A stretch of DNA of 64,000 nt from NCBI GenBank assembly GCA_002943765.1, contig PQWQ01000002.1:4154001-4218000 (forward strand). Direction: 5' to 3'. Under the pieces are notes generated by a model. The model did not search any database, was not told the DNA's origin, and saw nothing but the letters and a program-made list of their open reading frames with translations. Every line of letters starts with the position of its first letter. The stretch's first letter is position 1. Shown in pieces: positions 1 through 10,602 of this stretch. The stretch comes from Psoroptes ovis. Taxonomy: Eukaryota; Arthropoda; Arachnida; Sarcoptiformes; Psoroptidae. The translations under genes were made by a program, and so were the position numbers.

Positions 1-1027
1 GGTATTTGGGGAATGAAAGATCATTCTGCTTTTCATTCACTAAGAATCAATGCCTTTCAAATTTCACCGCCTGACTGGTTTCACGATGTGGCAGAAGGTA
101 TGTTTCAGTTAAAAGGCATGAATTAAATAACCGATAATGATTTGTCAATTTTTAATAGGTGCTATTACCAAAATAATGGAGCACACGATTTTAGGTGTCA
201 GACAGTCTATCGGTGAAAAGGAAATGAGAAGAAGGCTGGACTCTATCAAAATGGTCAACGGACCGATTCGGATCGACCCGAAAAGAATTCAAGTCCGAGG
301 GAAGGGAATGCAAAAGCTGGAATTGGCAACTCGGTTCATCGAAATGTTTCCGACGACGATCATGCGAAATCGCGACGATTTTGAAATATATATACTTTTG
401 AGAAAATTTATATATTTATCAGCTTCGTTTTCGTTGAAGGAAACAGATTTGGAAGAACTGAGGTATACGATCAGTTTTTTGACCCAGAAGTGTGTAGAGA
501 ATGGGCTGATGATACCTAAAATTCACTTCATGTCACATTATGCTGATATGATCCAATTTTATGGCCCCCTGCGAAGATATAGCACGGAGAAATATGAACG
601 GAAACATTCATATTTGAAACAGCTTCTGATCACATCCCGGAATCACAAGAATCTCCCCTACTCGGTGTCCAAAAAACACCAAATATCGCAGCTCTTTCTA
701 GACGATGAAGAGGGTCTAGCGACAGTAGGAGGAAATATTCATCTACCAGCAAACCATTACCCGTTTCGTCTAGATTTTAGTATTGTTCGTGCAGTTTTGA
801 ATGATGAGGGCAAATTTCTGGAGCCTATGGAATTTTCAAAACAAGATGGACATATTAAAGTCTCGGGGTTGCTATGGTCGGTGGAACAGCGTGATCGGGA
901 TTTGAATGCTCACCGTGTTAAATTGGATAAGCAGGCGTTTACGATTGATTTGAATGAATTATCTCACAATAATTCATTCATATTCAAGTATGACAATTCA
1001 GTGATGGTGAATCACACCATCAAATAG
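1..1027 (+). CDS. Transposase-like protein, 3' part (5' end outside window)
   Basis: Two exons, 1..97 and 159..1027, joined by a 61-nt GTATGT..TAATAG intron; the frame runs on exactly (codon split G|GT). The first exon reads a D-W-F-H-D-V-A-E-G motif. Exon 2 contains a histidine-rich stretch (KIHFMSHYADMI, then GPLRRYSTEKYERKHSYLK). This resembles the C-terminal part of large DNA-transposon proteins in animals that are related to CACTA/Transposase_21 or KDZ types. That assignment is inferred from motif style, not a firm match. The catalytic part would lie upstream of the window. Base composition is clearly less AT-rich than the flanks, which fits transposon origin. The frame is open to a TAG at the end, so this copy is not obviously decayed. 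It could also be a domesticated host gene. Confidence 0.5.
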
Positions 1028-2081
1028 AATTTCCTTTTGTGGAATTTTTCGGTTGGTTTTCGGTCCCGATTGGTTTTTTAAATTCATTTAATTATTTTAA
1101 TTGTTTAAATTATTAAGATGTATATTCATTGTTGTTTTAATCTTTATAATTTATAATCACTGTTTTTATTATAATCTATAATAATCATCGTTTTAATAAT
1201 AAACTTCATATTTATAATGAATCGATTGATTATCCGAATTTATGTATGAAATTCCGAATGAATTTGATTTAATGTTAAATGGAGAAACCATAAATTTTTT
1301 GAGAGAGCTCATCATCAAATTTCGATTGATCATCGGTTACATTGTGAACGATTTCCCGAATCACACAACTATTTTCAAAAGTCTTCCTCTATTGAAATTA
1401 AAAATAGATTAATTAAATTAAATTAATCAAAGATTGATTAATTTTGCAGATATTTAAAAAAAATAATTTGAATTTTTGAAAATTCAAATTTTTGAAAATT
1501 CTCAAGACTATTCGTAAAGGACGTATGCCCAAAAAACCGCTCAAAATTCGATCAACGTGTTTTTGATGATAAATTGTGTTTTTCGTTGAAATTTAATTGA
1601 ATTTTATGATTAAATTTAATTAATTTTATATCAAATTATTCACAATTAACTCATTTAATTAGTTGAAAAGAGCTGCGTTAATCATAATGCAATCTTTGAC
1701 GCTATGTGAACATATTTGCCCAATCATCATAATTGGTTAAGTTGATTGTCAATTTTATTAAAATTTCACTTAATGTTTTTGCCTCTTTTCAGAATTATTT
1801 TCAAACATTTTCAATGAATGATTTTTATCGAATCAATTGCTGAATCTGGTCATATGGCCGTCTTTAAATGATGACGAACATTGATGACTTATGAAATCCT
1901 GGTGAATAAATGACTCAATCATTAGATTCTTGAGCCTAACTACGATATTGATGATATTGAAGCGTTTGGTTGAAACAATGTAGCTGATACGTTCTTGCAA
2001 TTATTGATGATCAATTCTACTCAGGTAATTTCCATTGAATTTAATCTTTGATTATTTTCAAAATTATCAGAACAGAGCTAG

Positions 2082-2340
2082 GTCCAGATCATCATTTGAA
2101 ATTGAGGACATATTTTGAATTTGAGTGTTATCGATTCACCGTAATCCTCTGATGCGACTTTTGATGTAAAGATGAACATTGTGAGTTATCGAAATTATTG
2201 ATCGACTTTCTTTGACGTTCCTTTGATCCGAGCATTTCCATTTGGCCATTTGACAATTGGGTTTTGACTTTCGCTTCGACAAGGCCATAAATTTCTTTGA
2301 TTCTAAATGTTCATCTTTGCCTTCAATTCTTCAATCAAAA
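2082..2340. repeat. Dispersed repeat R1, copy 1
   Basis: About 260 bp, diverged but clearly alignable to 3249-3510. Shared order: GTCCAG, a CATCATTTGAAAATTGA-like segment, GATGAACATTGTGA, TTGGCCA, TTTCGACTTTCGCTT-like segment, AATGTTCATCTTT. Each copy carries an internal inverted repeat (2168-2180 with 2306-2318). Confidence 0.65.
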
Positions 2341-2633
2341 AATTTTGGTGATCGATTGCGATTCAAAGTTAAAATATTGGTTTCAATTCATTTGATGATC
2401 ATATGGATCAAATCACTTGCTTATTCCTCATTATGATCGTGCAGCAAATTAATATGTTGAAAAGTGATCAATATTTTCTTATATCATTTCATATTTCCTG
2501 TACCAATTTGATTCGACTTTTAAATTATGGTGAATTGGTTCTAACTTGAGGTGAGTTACAATAATTATCTTCTAATCTCTCATTATAATTAGGTACATCA
2601 AATAGTAATGAATGGAAATCGGCCTACTGAAAG

Positions 2634-2865
2634 GTAATCAATATAATTGTCTTTGAATGCTGACTGATTCTTCCTTTCTTTTCGTTTTAGATTTCCTTGC
2701 TCAAACTAGTAATTTATGACAGATTAAATTAAACTTGATCTAAATCTCATAAGCATAATGACTTTTGTTGGTAGTAAGTCGATTATGATTGTTGGATCAA
2801 TTCATTTTCAATTTCTTTTTTTGATCAGGGCCATCGCATCAATAATGGTCATATTTTGAATAAAA
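2634..2865. repeat. Tandem repeat R2, unit 1 (232 bp)
   Basis: Unit begins GTAATCAATATAATTGTCTT and is followed directly by a second diverged copy. It contains an ATTTATGACAGATTAAATT-like block, CTTGATCTAAATCTCAT, a TAGTAAG donor-like site, and GATCAGGGCCATCGCA. Confidence 0.65.
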
Positions 2866-3079
2866 GTAATCAATTATATTGTCTTGGAATGTGAATTTAT
2901 TCTTCTTTTCATTTCTATTAACTTATGGCAGATTGAATTCAACTTGATCTAAGTCTCATTGGCCCAATGATTTCTGTTCCTAGTAAGTTTATAAACTTAG
3001 TTTCAATTAGATCAATCCATTTTCAATTCCTTTCTCTTATTAGGACCATTGCAACAATATGGCAATATTTTATATAAAG
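2866..3079. repeat. Tandem repeat R2, unit 2 (214 bp); a third partial unit starts at 3080
   Basis: Diverged head-to-tail copy of 2634-2865: same GTAATCAAT..TTGTCTTGGAATG start, CTTGATCTAAGTCTCAT block, CCTAGTAAG and TTAGGACCATTGCA. The GTAATCAACATTGTCGTC at 3080 begins a third copy that soon diverges. Confidence 0.65.
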
Positions 3080-3248
3080 GTAATCAACATTGTCGTCATT
3101 TAACAACGATTCTCATGCTTCATTTCTTTATTACAGACTTCTTCGATTCAACTGATTCATTCACATGGTCGATTAAAGGTAATTTTGAGATTGATTTCAA
3201 TTCTAATTAATAATATCTTTGTCATTTTCAGAATTATATCAAAACAAT

Positions 3249-3510
3249 GTCCAGCCATCATCATCATTGAAAATTGAAGAAATTTTTTGAACTTGATTGT
3301 TGATTGATCATTGCGAGTCTTTGATTCAACTAATGAAGTTAAAATGAACATTGTGAATTTATCTGATCAAACCTTGACTTATCTTCGAACTGGCCACTTG
3401 TTGTTTGGGTTTCGACTTTCGCTTTGACTTGGCCACTGTTGACTTCTTCATCTGATCAATAACTCTTGATTCAAAATGTTCATTTTTCTTCGTCATTTGA
3501 TCAAAGAATT
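3249..3510. repeat. Dispersed repeat R1, copy 2
   Basis: Diverged second copy of the 2082-2340 unit. The inverted arms lie at 3340-3352 and 3475-3487. One arm position has changed G to A, and its partner has changed C to T, so pairing is kept. Confidence 0.65.
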
Positions 3511-4240
3511 AATAAGATCGATCAACACTTCGAGTCATGGCTATTTATTCAATTTTATTGATGATTGACTCATGGATGCTATCGACAAAAATCTTAAGGT
3601 AAATCACTTCTTCGAAATTATGATTCTCATACTTTCTTTTTTGTAATTTAGATTCAATATCTCATTGATGGTCGATGAAATTGGTACAATCGCTGGATGC
3701 ATCACTGTTCGATAAAACGAAGCACCTTATTTCGAAGAAGTCAATCTATAAATCACCAATTCCCGAAGTAAACGATAATAAGGATTGGGACATAGAAAAT
3801 TTCAATTGGTGGCGGCTTATATTTTGCATCTGAGCCGGTTAGGATCATTAAAACAAGCGATCTGACATAACATCAGTTGTATGCCATCATTAATTATAAT
3901 TTTTAATTTTTTTAATCAATTTTTTAATTAATTAAATAAAATTTTAATAAAATTTAATTAAATCTAATTAAATTATTATTCGTACATGACAAGTACTCCC
4001 TAAGCATCCAACATATACTTGTGAGGTATGAATTGGGCTAAAATATGGACTACTCATCCTCCTCATCTGAGAGCATTGTGAGAGAGAAAATGGGCGGAGG
4101 AGAAATGTGGCCTCGGCTTGTGACAGTTATAACTTTCACAATACAAATTTTTTCCTACTATTTTCAGTACAAATCCAATTTCCCATTTTTTTGCGTGATC
4201 AACATGCCAAAATTTTCAAACTTTAATCTCAAATCTCAAA

Positions 4241-5207
4241 TTAAAAATCATAATAAATTAAAATTAATGTTTGAGCAGATCTCAAAACAGAATTGGCAAT
4301 CAATTCATTGATTGAATGTGAATAACAATAAAATTTGTTGTTGTTTTGTTTAGGACAACACACTTTCTTATCTGTATTTTCATCAAACAATAAACTTTCA
4401 TCACTTAAAACTAATTTCGGTTGATTTAATTGATTATTTTTGTTTATCAGCGAATACTGCTTTGCAAGCCAATCTACACATTTACCGATTGACCATTCAC
4501 GACATAAAAATACTGGTATATTATCGAATTGCTTATTTTTTTGATTGAAACAAATTTCATTTGGAACAAATGACAGATAAAAATATTCACGTTCTTCTAT
4601 AGGCGTTGAATCTTGACCTTTGGCTTGTGATTTCAATTTCATTAATGTTACTTTTAGTGCTAAGGCATCATTTTTCGCTCCACGATTTTTTACTTTAATA
4701 CCTTTCTGTTTGTATTGACATTTTATTTTAGCTAAAATTTCGGCCATTTTATGTTCATTTTTATCGGTTTTTTCTATTTCATTCAATTTTATTTCACAAT
4801 TATGGTCAGCTTGATGACGGTGATTCAAACAAAATCGCTTCAAACAGGCATTACACACAGATGATTGAGTTATCTGCGTTGAATCATTGCAAAAATGACA
4901 TTTTATTCTGTCATCTGGCAATATTTTATTTGGATCAGAAGACTCGATATCAGGTTCGATACATCCATGAGTGATTCTATGATTTTTACTGAATAAAACA
5001 ATTATCAAATTGAATTTTATTTTTAGAAACAATTCAAAAAATATACCAGAAATATTTATTACAATGAACACATTTAATGGGCAAATAGTCTGATAGAATG
5101 ATAACAATGAAATTATTTAAAAAAGGAATCAATTATTTAAAACATTCAAAAATACCAAGAATTGAACAATGGGCACAATGTTCGCCTAATTCAGGTATTT
5201 CGGCCAT
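4241..5207 (-). CDS. ZFAND1: AN1-type zinc finger protein 1
   Basis: Three exons on the minus strand: 5156..5207, 5047..5089 and 4241..4988. The start is the ATG at 5207, which gives M-A-E-I-P-E-L-G-E-H-C like ZFAND1 orthologues. Splicing at 5155/5090 and 5046/4989 rebuilds the first AN1 finger (C-x2-C, L-P-I-K-C-V-H-C, F-C, H-x5-H-x-C). A second AN1 finger follows (CHFC, CNACLKRFCLNHRH, H-x-C). The middle has the family's R-G-A-K-N-D/VTLMKLK block, and the C-terminal part is ubiquitin-like with CREWSIGK. ZFAND1 works with p97/VCP and the proteasome in clearing arsenite-induced stress granules. The last ~45 residues diverge from the family. I looked for an intron there and found none that kept frame. 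It is third in a tandem minus-strand cluster. Confidence 0.85.
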
Positions 5208-5378
5208 TGTCAAATAATTTAAAATCTAAATTTAAATTTAGTGATCGGCGAAAATGCTGAGTAATTTCATTACAAAAAAAGTTTACACACAACAAGTATA
5301 TCACAAGTGCAAATGCATTTTATTCAGATTAAATTATACAAAAAAAAAGAAAAAATTAAATTCAAACTCGATCAAAGC

Positions 5379-5588
5379 TTATTTGTTAGTAGGATTTTGT
5401 TTATTTGTGAGTAAAAGGCCAAAACGTTTTTTAATCATAATTCTTTCTTTGGCATATCGATCGTCCGGAGAAAAACGTGCTATATTCAAATTTGAAAAGA
5501 AAATTAATTTCAATCGTCAACATGGACAAGAATTCATACCTGGATGTGCTGAAAATGTTGGCCGTCCCATTGGATCAACTTTGGCCAT
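5379..5588 (-). CDS. 49-residue two-exon basic protein, family not recognised
   Basis: Exon 1 is 5540..5588 and exon 2 is 5379..5479, with a 60-nt intron (GTATGA..TATAG). The start ATG is followed by G (ATGG context). The join is phase 1 and yields MAKVDPMGRPTFSAHPAR at the N terminus, then DDRYAKERIMIKKRFGLLL and a TAA stop. Composition (R/K-rich, no low complexity) is protein-like, and the layout fits the neighbouring tandem minus-strand genes: 171 nt before the ZFAND1 start and 198 nt after the stop of the four-TM gene. I cannot name the family. The plus strand has an overlapping 113-codon open frame (5254..5595) that starts and ends without any family signal, and I prefer the minus model. 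Confidence 0.5.
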
Positions 5589-5786
5589 CGTATAGATGCG
5601 TTTGTTTGTATTTTCATCCAAATAATACATTAAATACATTTTTTGATTAGAATTAATTTAAAATTGTAAATAATCGTAAATAATTCAAACACGTGTGCTC
5701 AAACACTGTCAATTTATGAAAAAAAAAGAGGAAAAATTCATAAACAATGTATGGCAATTTTTGAAGTAATTAAATCTTAATTTGAA

Positions 5787-6503
5787 TCAATGTAAATCAA
5801 TTCTATGTATGAATTTATAATTATGACGAATTAAAGCGAAACCGATGGCTATTAAAAATGATAATAATGAACATATCAAATGTATTACTGCTATTATCTT
5901 TAAATCATAACGAATCGCAATTCGATTTAACCATTCAATATACAAATTATCATCATTATCATCTGAATCAATTATTACGATTCGATCGAAATAGCAGCTA
6001 TACATGTTGAATAAATAAATAGCGAATACAAAATTGATCATTGTAATCAATGTAAATATATAGAAAATTGATCGACTTAAATTATGACGAATTGATTTTC
6101 TGACAGGCAATTTTTCATTTATAATGCAATGTAAAAATAATAATAATAAACTGCAAACAATGTTGCCAATGGCCACTGTGATCGACACTTGAATCTCTAA
6201 TTGTCTTGCATCCCAACATTCTGGTTGCGGTGGATACAATAAAAAAATATAAATTGGAATCAATGACGAAAACAATATTAAGATAAACCATATCAGATAA
6301 TAAATAATATTCAAACGGATTAACCGCCGTTTACGGCTTTGTCGGCTATATGAAACTGGTGATGTTGAACCAGATGGCTTAATAGCAGTCGTTGTTGGAT
6401 AATCTTTAGCTGTTAAACTTGTTGATTCTTCCATTCGTATATCCATTTTGAAAAGTGTGGTAAACACAGATTTATATTTGTGGGTCACATTCACTGCTTT
6501 CAA
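5787..6503 (-). CDS. Four-transmembrane protein of unknown function
   Basis: Single-exon frame of 238 residues. An alternative start at Met20 (MDIRMEES) gives a more typical cytosolic N terminus. Predicted features by eye: a Ser/Thr-rich N-terminal tail to about residue 55, a basic R-x-S-R-K-R-R patch, then hydrophobic segments at roughly 66-92, 106-128, 146-169 and 201-226. The first extracellular-type loop has P-P-Q-P-E-C-W and the second Y-S-C-Y-F-D-R. The topology is tetraspan/MARVEL-like, but no tetraspanin CCG or claudin GLW motif is present, so it is left unnamed. It is upstream in the tandem minus-strand set with the microgene and ZFAND1. Confidence 0.6.
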   Translation of the reverse strand: MKAVNVTHKYKSVFTTLFKMDIRMEESTSLTAKDYPTTTAIKPSGSTSPVSYSRQSRKRRLIRLNIIYYLIWFILILFSSLIPIYIFLLYPPQPECWDARQLEIQVSITVAIGNIVCSLLLLFLHCIINEKLPVRKSIRHNLSRSIFYIFTLITMINFVFAIYLFNMYSCYFDRIVIIDSDDNDDNLYIEWLNRIAIRYDLKIIAVIHLICSLLSFLIAIGFALIRHNYKFIHRIDLH

Positions 6504-9341
6504 ATGAAATTTTTTTAAAAATGATTTTTTTTAACTCGAAATTTTTTTTTTCAAAACAAATTTTATTTTTTTTTCAATATATTAAAAATTCATTCGTTTG
6601 AATTATTATGATGTAGTGTGTGAAATATTAATACAGCAGTATGTATGACAACAACAAATAATAAATTATTTTTTCAAGTGAAAAGATATTTATTATTTGA
6701 CAAATGTGGTTGGCTTGTCAACTTAATAGTAGAATCAGCATGAAATAAATGATGATGATGATGATGATGATGAAGATGATGATCTTGAGAATCAAAGAGA
6801 AAAAAACAAAAAACTCACTTTTCAAAGTGATTTCACAACAAAAAAAAAAAACAATCATTTAGAATTCAGCAGAATAAAGACTAAAAAAGAAAACATTTCC
6901 AAATTCAGTCATCCGTTCACCGTTCACAAAAATGTTGATGATGGTTGTTGAAAAACGAAAACAAAAAAAAATAATTTATAATTCAGAATAAAACAACAAC
7001 AAACTAACCAACCAACCATTCACCAACAGCAGCAGCAGCAGCAATTTTTCATAATCAAAATCTAAAAAAAAACGAAACAATTGTTTCAATGGAATTGAAT
7101 TGAGATTCAGATTGAAGAATGCATTCAAAATCAAAATCTCAAAAATCAAAGATTAACCAAAATAAAACACTTATTTTAAATATTAAAAAAAGAAACTTTT
7201 TGAAAATAAATAAATTAAATAAAATAAATTGAAATTTTAGCCAGTAAAATGACACAAATACACACAAACAATAATTTAAATATATTACATTGACATATAA
7301 AGATGGTGAAACACATCTAGTTACATGCAAACACAAATAAACAACTGATAAGCATCACAAATGATCTAATATTTCATTGAGGAAACTGAAAAAAAAGAAG
7401 GGAATTTTCGCTTGTCAAAAATGATACGCCTTTGTTTATTTTTGTTTGGTTGATGTTTGGTTGGTTGGTTGGTGGTTGGTTGATTTTGTTTGATAATTTT
7501 TTTTTTTTAATATTTTCATCTTTTCAAGTCCGGATATTGAATCAATATGAATGAAAGAATGAATAGATATTTGATGTACAATGTGTATGGTTAATTGTCA
7601 TCGCAACGTACAACATTGAACATAAACATCTGTCAAAAACATATTTTGAATTGGGAAAAAAATGCAAAACTAAAACCGAAAAAAAAACCAATTGATGATT
7701 GAAAAATTGATTGAATTTTTTTTCAATTTACAACAATAATAATAATAATAATAATAACAATGCAAAAACTCAATTGAAATGATCATTGATTATCAATTTC
7801 AATATTATTTTTTTATCAAAGAGTATAATGACTATTAATGATGACTGAATGGATGGACATGAACGAAACAACTGGTTTGCTGCTGTGATTGTAAATTATT
7901 ATTTTTTCTTTTTTCTTTCATTCGTTAATTGCTGTTCGCTTGCAGTCATAGACAACTATTAAAACATCATTTTCTCAATCATTCATTTTCATTTTATTCA
8001 TTCAATTTTTGAATACAAATCATTTGAATTAGAGAAAATCAAATTTTTATTATGAGCAAATGCAAAAGAGAAACTATTATTTTTTTTATTGATGTTTCAA
8101 ACATATTTAAATACTTGAAGATATATCAAAATACATACAATATGAATTCAAAAGATTTGATCACATGAATTAATAACAGAGGAACAATTAAAATGAATGA
8201 ATGAATAATTATTCCTTAGATCAAATTACAAGAATTTTAAGTTTTTCCAAGTACATTTTTATATGATTCTATGAAAATGAAATTTTTTTTGGCTCAAATT
8301 TATGCGCAATTCATGTTTGAAAACAGTATATTGTTTTATATTATCGTTTCCTTCCTTTTGACGATTTTATTTTATTTTGTTTTCTGTAAAAAATGAAATA
8401 TATGTACAATGTATTTATGTCAATAATACATAAATGATTGAATGAATGAATGAAATACAAAATCAAACTAATGAAAAATATTTTATTTGATTTCTAAATT
8501 AATAACGATAATATCTATTTAAGAAAGAAAAATCAAACAATTAATCAATCATATTTATCGATATTGATATGATCATCATCGATTAATTTTGTTTGAAGAT
8601 TGATAATTTTTATATTTTCAAAGCAATCCAAGTTATTCATATTTCGTATATTCATATTTATTCAATCGATCGTTGTTGATTGAGGAACCATGTGATTCTG
8701 TATGAAATGCAAATACGGATTCTTCATTTATTCATTTCTTTTCCTTCTTCATCATTAGATTTCATGTCATACAATGAAATTGCATTCAAGCGAACATAAA
8801 TAAATAAACATTGACGATACGATTGTCTGCAGTAGCTACGGACTAAATTATCAATGTTTTCATGATCATAATGATGATGATGAACAAATTGTACCACTAC
8901 CATGTTCTCATCATGGATTCTTCATATTTTTTTTATTTTATTATAACTGAATGTTAACTAAATAAAATTCTTGCAATGCTTATACATTGGAAACAACGTG
9001 TGTGTGTGTTTGCTCCACATTTTACATTAAAACTAAAATAATTTTTGTTTTTGTAGCTTTTCAACTGAAAAGAAAAGAAATGATTTTAAAGAAAAAACAA
9101 TGACAATAAATGACTAATAAGACTAATTATATTATATCTTAGTAGACACTATTAAATGTCAAATTTTGTCTTACTTTTAGTAGTTGAATTAATGAATCAT
9201 AATAATAACAAACAAATAAATAAATCATCAATCAATCTGTCATAAAGGTCATCAATATTTTGTTTTGAAAAATTTAATTGATTTAATCAATCAGCCATCT
9301 TATTGACATTATTTTGTAAACTTAATTCAATAATCTCAAAA
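6504..9341. other. Intergenic spacer, AT-rich with microsatellites
   Basis: No supported gene. Contains (GAT)n at 6751-6783, a CAG run near 7025-7043, GGTT-rich repeats at about 7450-7490, (AAT)n at about 7733-7757 and a short GT run near 8998. The last few hundred bases should hold the GMP reductase promoter and 5' UTR. Confidence 0.6.
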
Positions 9342-10451
9342 ATGCCTACCATTGAAGAAGGAATTAAACTTGATTTCAAAGATGTTCTGCTAAGACCAAA
9401 ACGTTCCATATTGAAAAGTCGTGCTGATGTCGATTTGAATCGTACATTCGAGTTTCATAATTCAAAGCAAAAATATAGCGGCATACCTGTCATTGCTGCC
9501 AATATGGATACGATCGGTACATTTGAAATGGCTATCACATTGAACAAAGTAATTATAATGATTAATTTTCAAATTCCTATATTTTATGATTATATTTTGA
9601 TATAGCACAATTGTTTTACATGCATACACAAACATTATTCAATTGATGAATGGAAAAATTTCATTGATAATCATCCAGACACATTGAAGAATATTGCTGT
9701 TAGTTCTGGTTCAAGTGCAGCTGATTTTGAAAAATTGAAACAAATCATATCGATCGCACCTGATATCAAATTCATTTGTTTGGACGTTGCAAATGGTTAC
9801 AGTGAAACTTTTGTTAAATTTGTTAAAGATGTACGCAATGCATTTCCTCATCACACAATTATGGCTGGCAATGTTGTCACAGGGGAAATGGTTGAAGAAT
9901 TGATTTTGTCTGGTGCTGATATTATCAAAGTAGGCATTGGACCGGGATCAGTGTGTACTACTAGGAAAAAAACTGGCGTAGGTTATCCACAATTGTCGGC
10001 CGTATTAGAATGCGCTGATGCTGCTCATGGTTTAGGTGGTCATATCATATCGGATGGTGGATGCACTTGTCCTGGTGATATCTGCAAAGCCTTTGGAGCT
10101 GGTGCTGATTTTGTTATGCTTGGTGGTATGTTGGCTGGTCATGATCAGTGTAGTGGCGATGTAGTGCTTAAACCTGATGGTCAAAAAGTTAAACAATTTT
10201 ACGGTATGAGTTCAGGAACAGCCATGCATAAATATCATGGAGGTGTTGCCGAATATCGAGCATCAGAAGGCAAAACAGTTGAAGTCCCATACAAAGGTGA
10301 TGTTGAACAAACCATTTTGGATATTTTAGGGGGTCTACGATCTGCCTGTACATACACAGGTGCATCACGCTTACGTGAATTGCCCATCCGCACCACGTTT
10401 ATTCGTGTCACACAGCAAACTAATGAGATTTTCCGACAACACGAAGTTTAA
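9342..10451 (+). CDS. GMPR: GMP reductase
   Basis: Two exons, 9342..9548 and 9606..10451 (350 residues; vertebrate GMPR is about 345). The start is the ATG at 9342, which gives the family-typical beginning MPTIEEGIKLDFKDVLLRPK. The intron is 57 nt (GTAATT..TATAG, phase 0). The enzyme converts GMP to IMP with NADPH, feeding the cytosolic purine interconversion pathway. The catalytic loop GPGSVCTTRKKTG places the nucleophile at Cys186, the same number as in human GMPR. Further matches: SDGGCTCPGD, GAGADFVMLGGMLAGH, the flap region EYRASEGKTVEVP and FIRVTQQ near the C terminus. It converges on the U1-70K gene. An AATAAA lies at about 10551 downstream. Confidence 0.95.
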
Positions 10452-10602
10452 TCATGTTTTGAATTTTTATTTTATGGTTTTTCATTGTTTATTTTATTAT
10501 GTTATATTTTATGAAAGTATTTGTAGGTGCCAAAAAATTCGATTCGAAATTCAATAAAAAAGGGAATTTTTCAATTTGAAATGATTATTAAACCTATTAA
10601 CC

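Larger units (their letters stand above)
1028..4240. other. Non-coding stretch with diverged, exon-intron-like repeats
   Basis: No reading frame of protein-like composition was found. The first 900 bases are AT-rich filler. From about 2.0 kb to 3.7 kb there are several diverged direct repeats, and many short segments are bounded by good splice signals. Candidate introns: GTAATT..TATCAG ending near 2070, GTGAGT..AATTAG near 2551-2592, GTAATC..TTTTAG near 2634-2690, GTAATC..TTACAG near 3080-3137, GTAATT..TTTCAG near 3179-3231, GTAAAT..ATTTAG near 3599-3651. A spliced non-coding RNA or a long-dead gene are both possible. Confidence 0.4.

Noticed and set aside
5254..5595. 113-codon plus-strand frame as a gene
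   Set aside because: No family signal, mixed composition with poly-Lys from an A run, and full overlap with a better spliced minus-strand model (5379-5588).
7139..7336. 65-codon minus-strand hydrophobic frame
   Set aside because: Phe/Leu-rich random frame in spacer DNA; no support.
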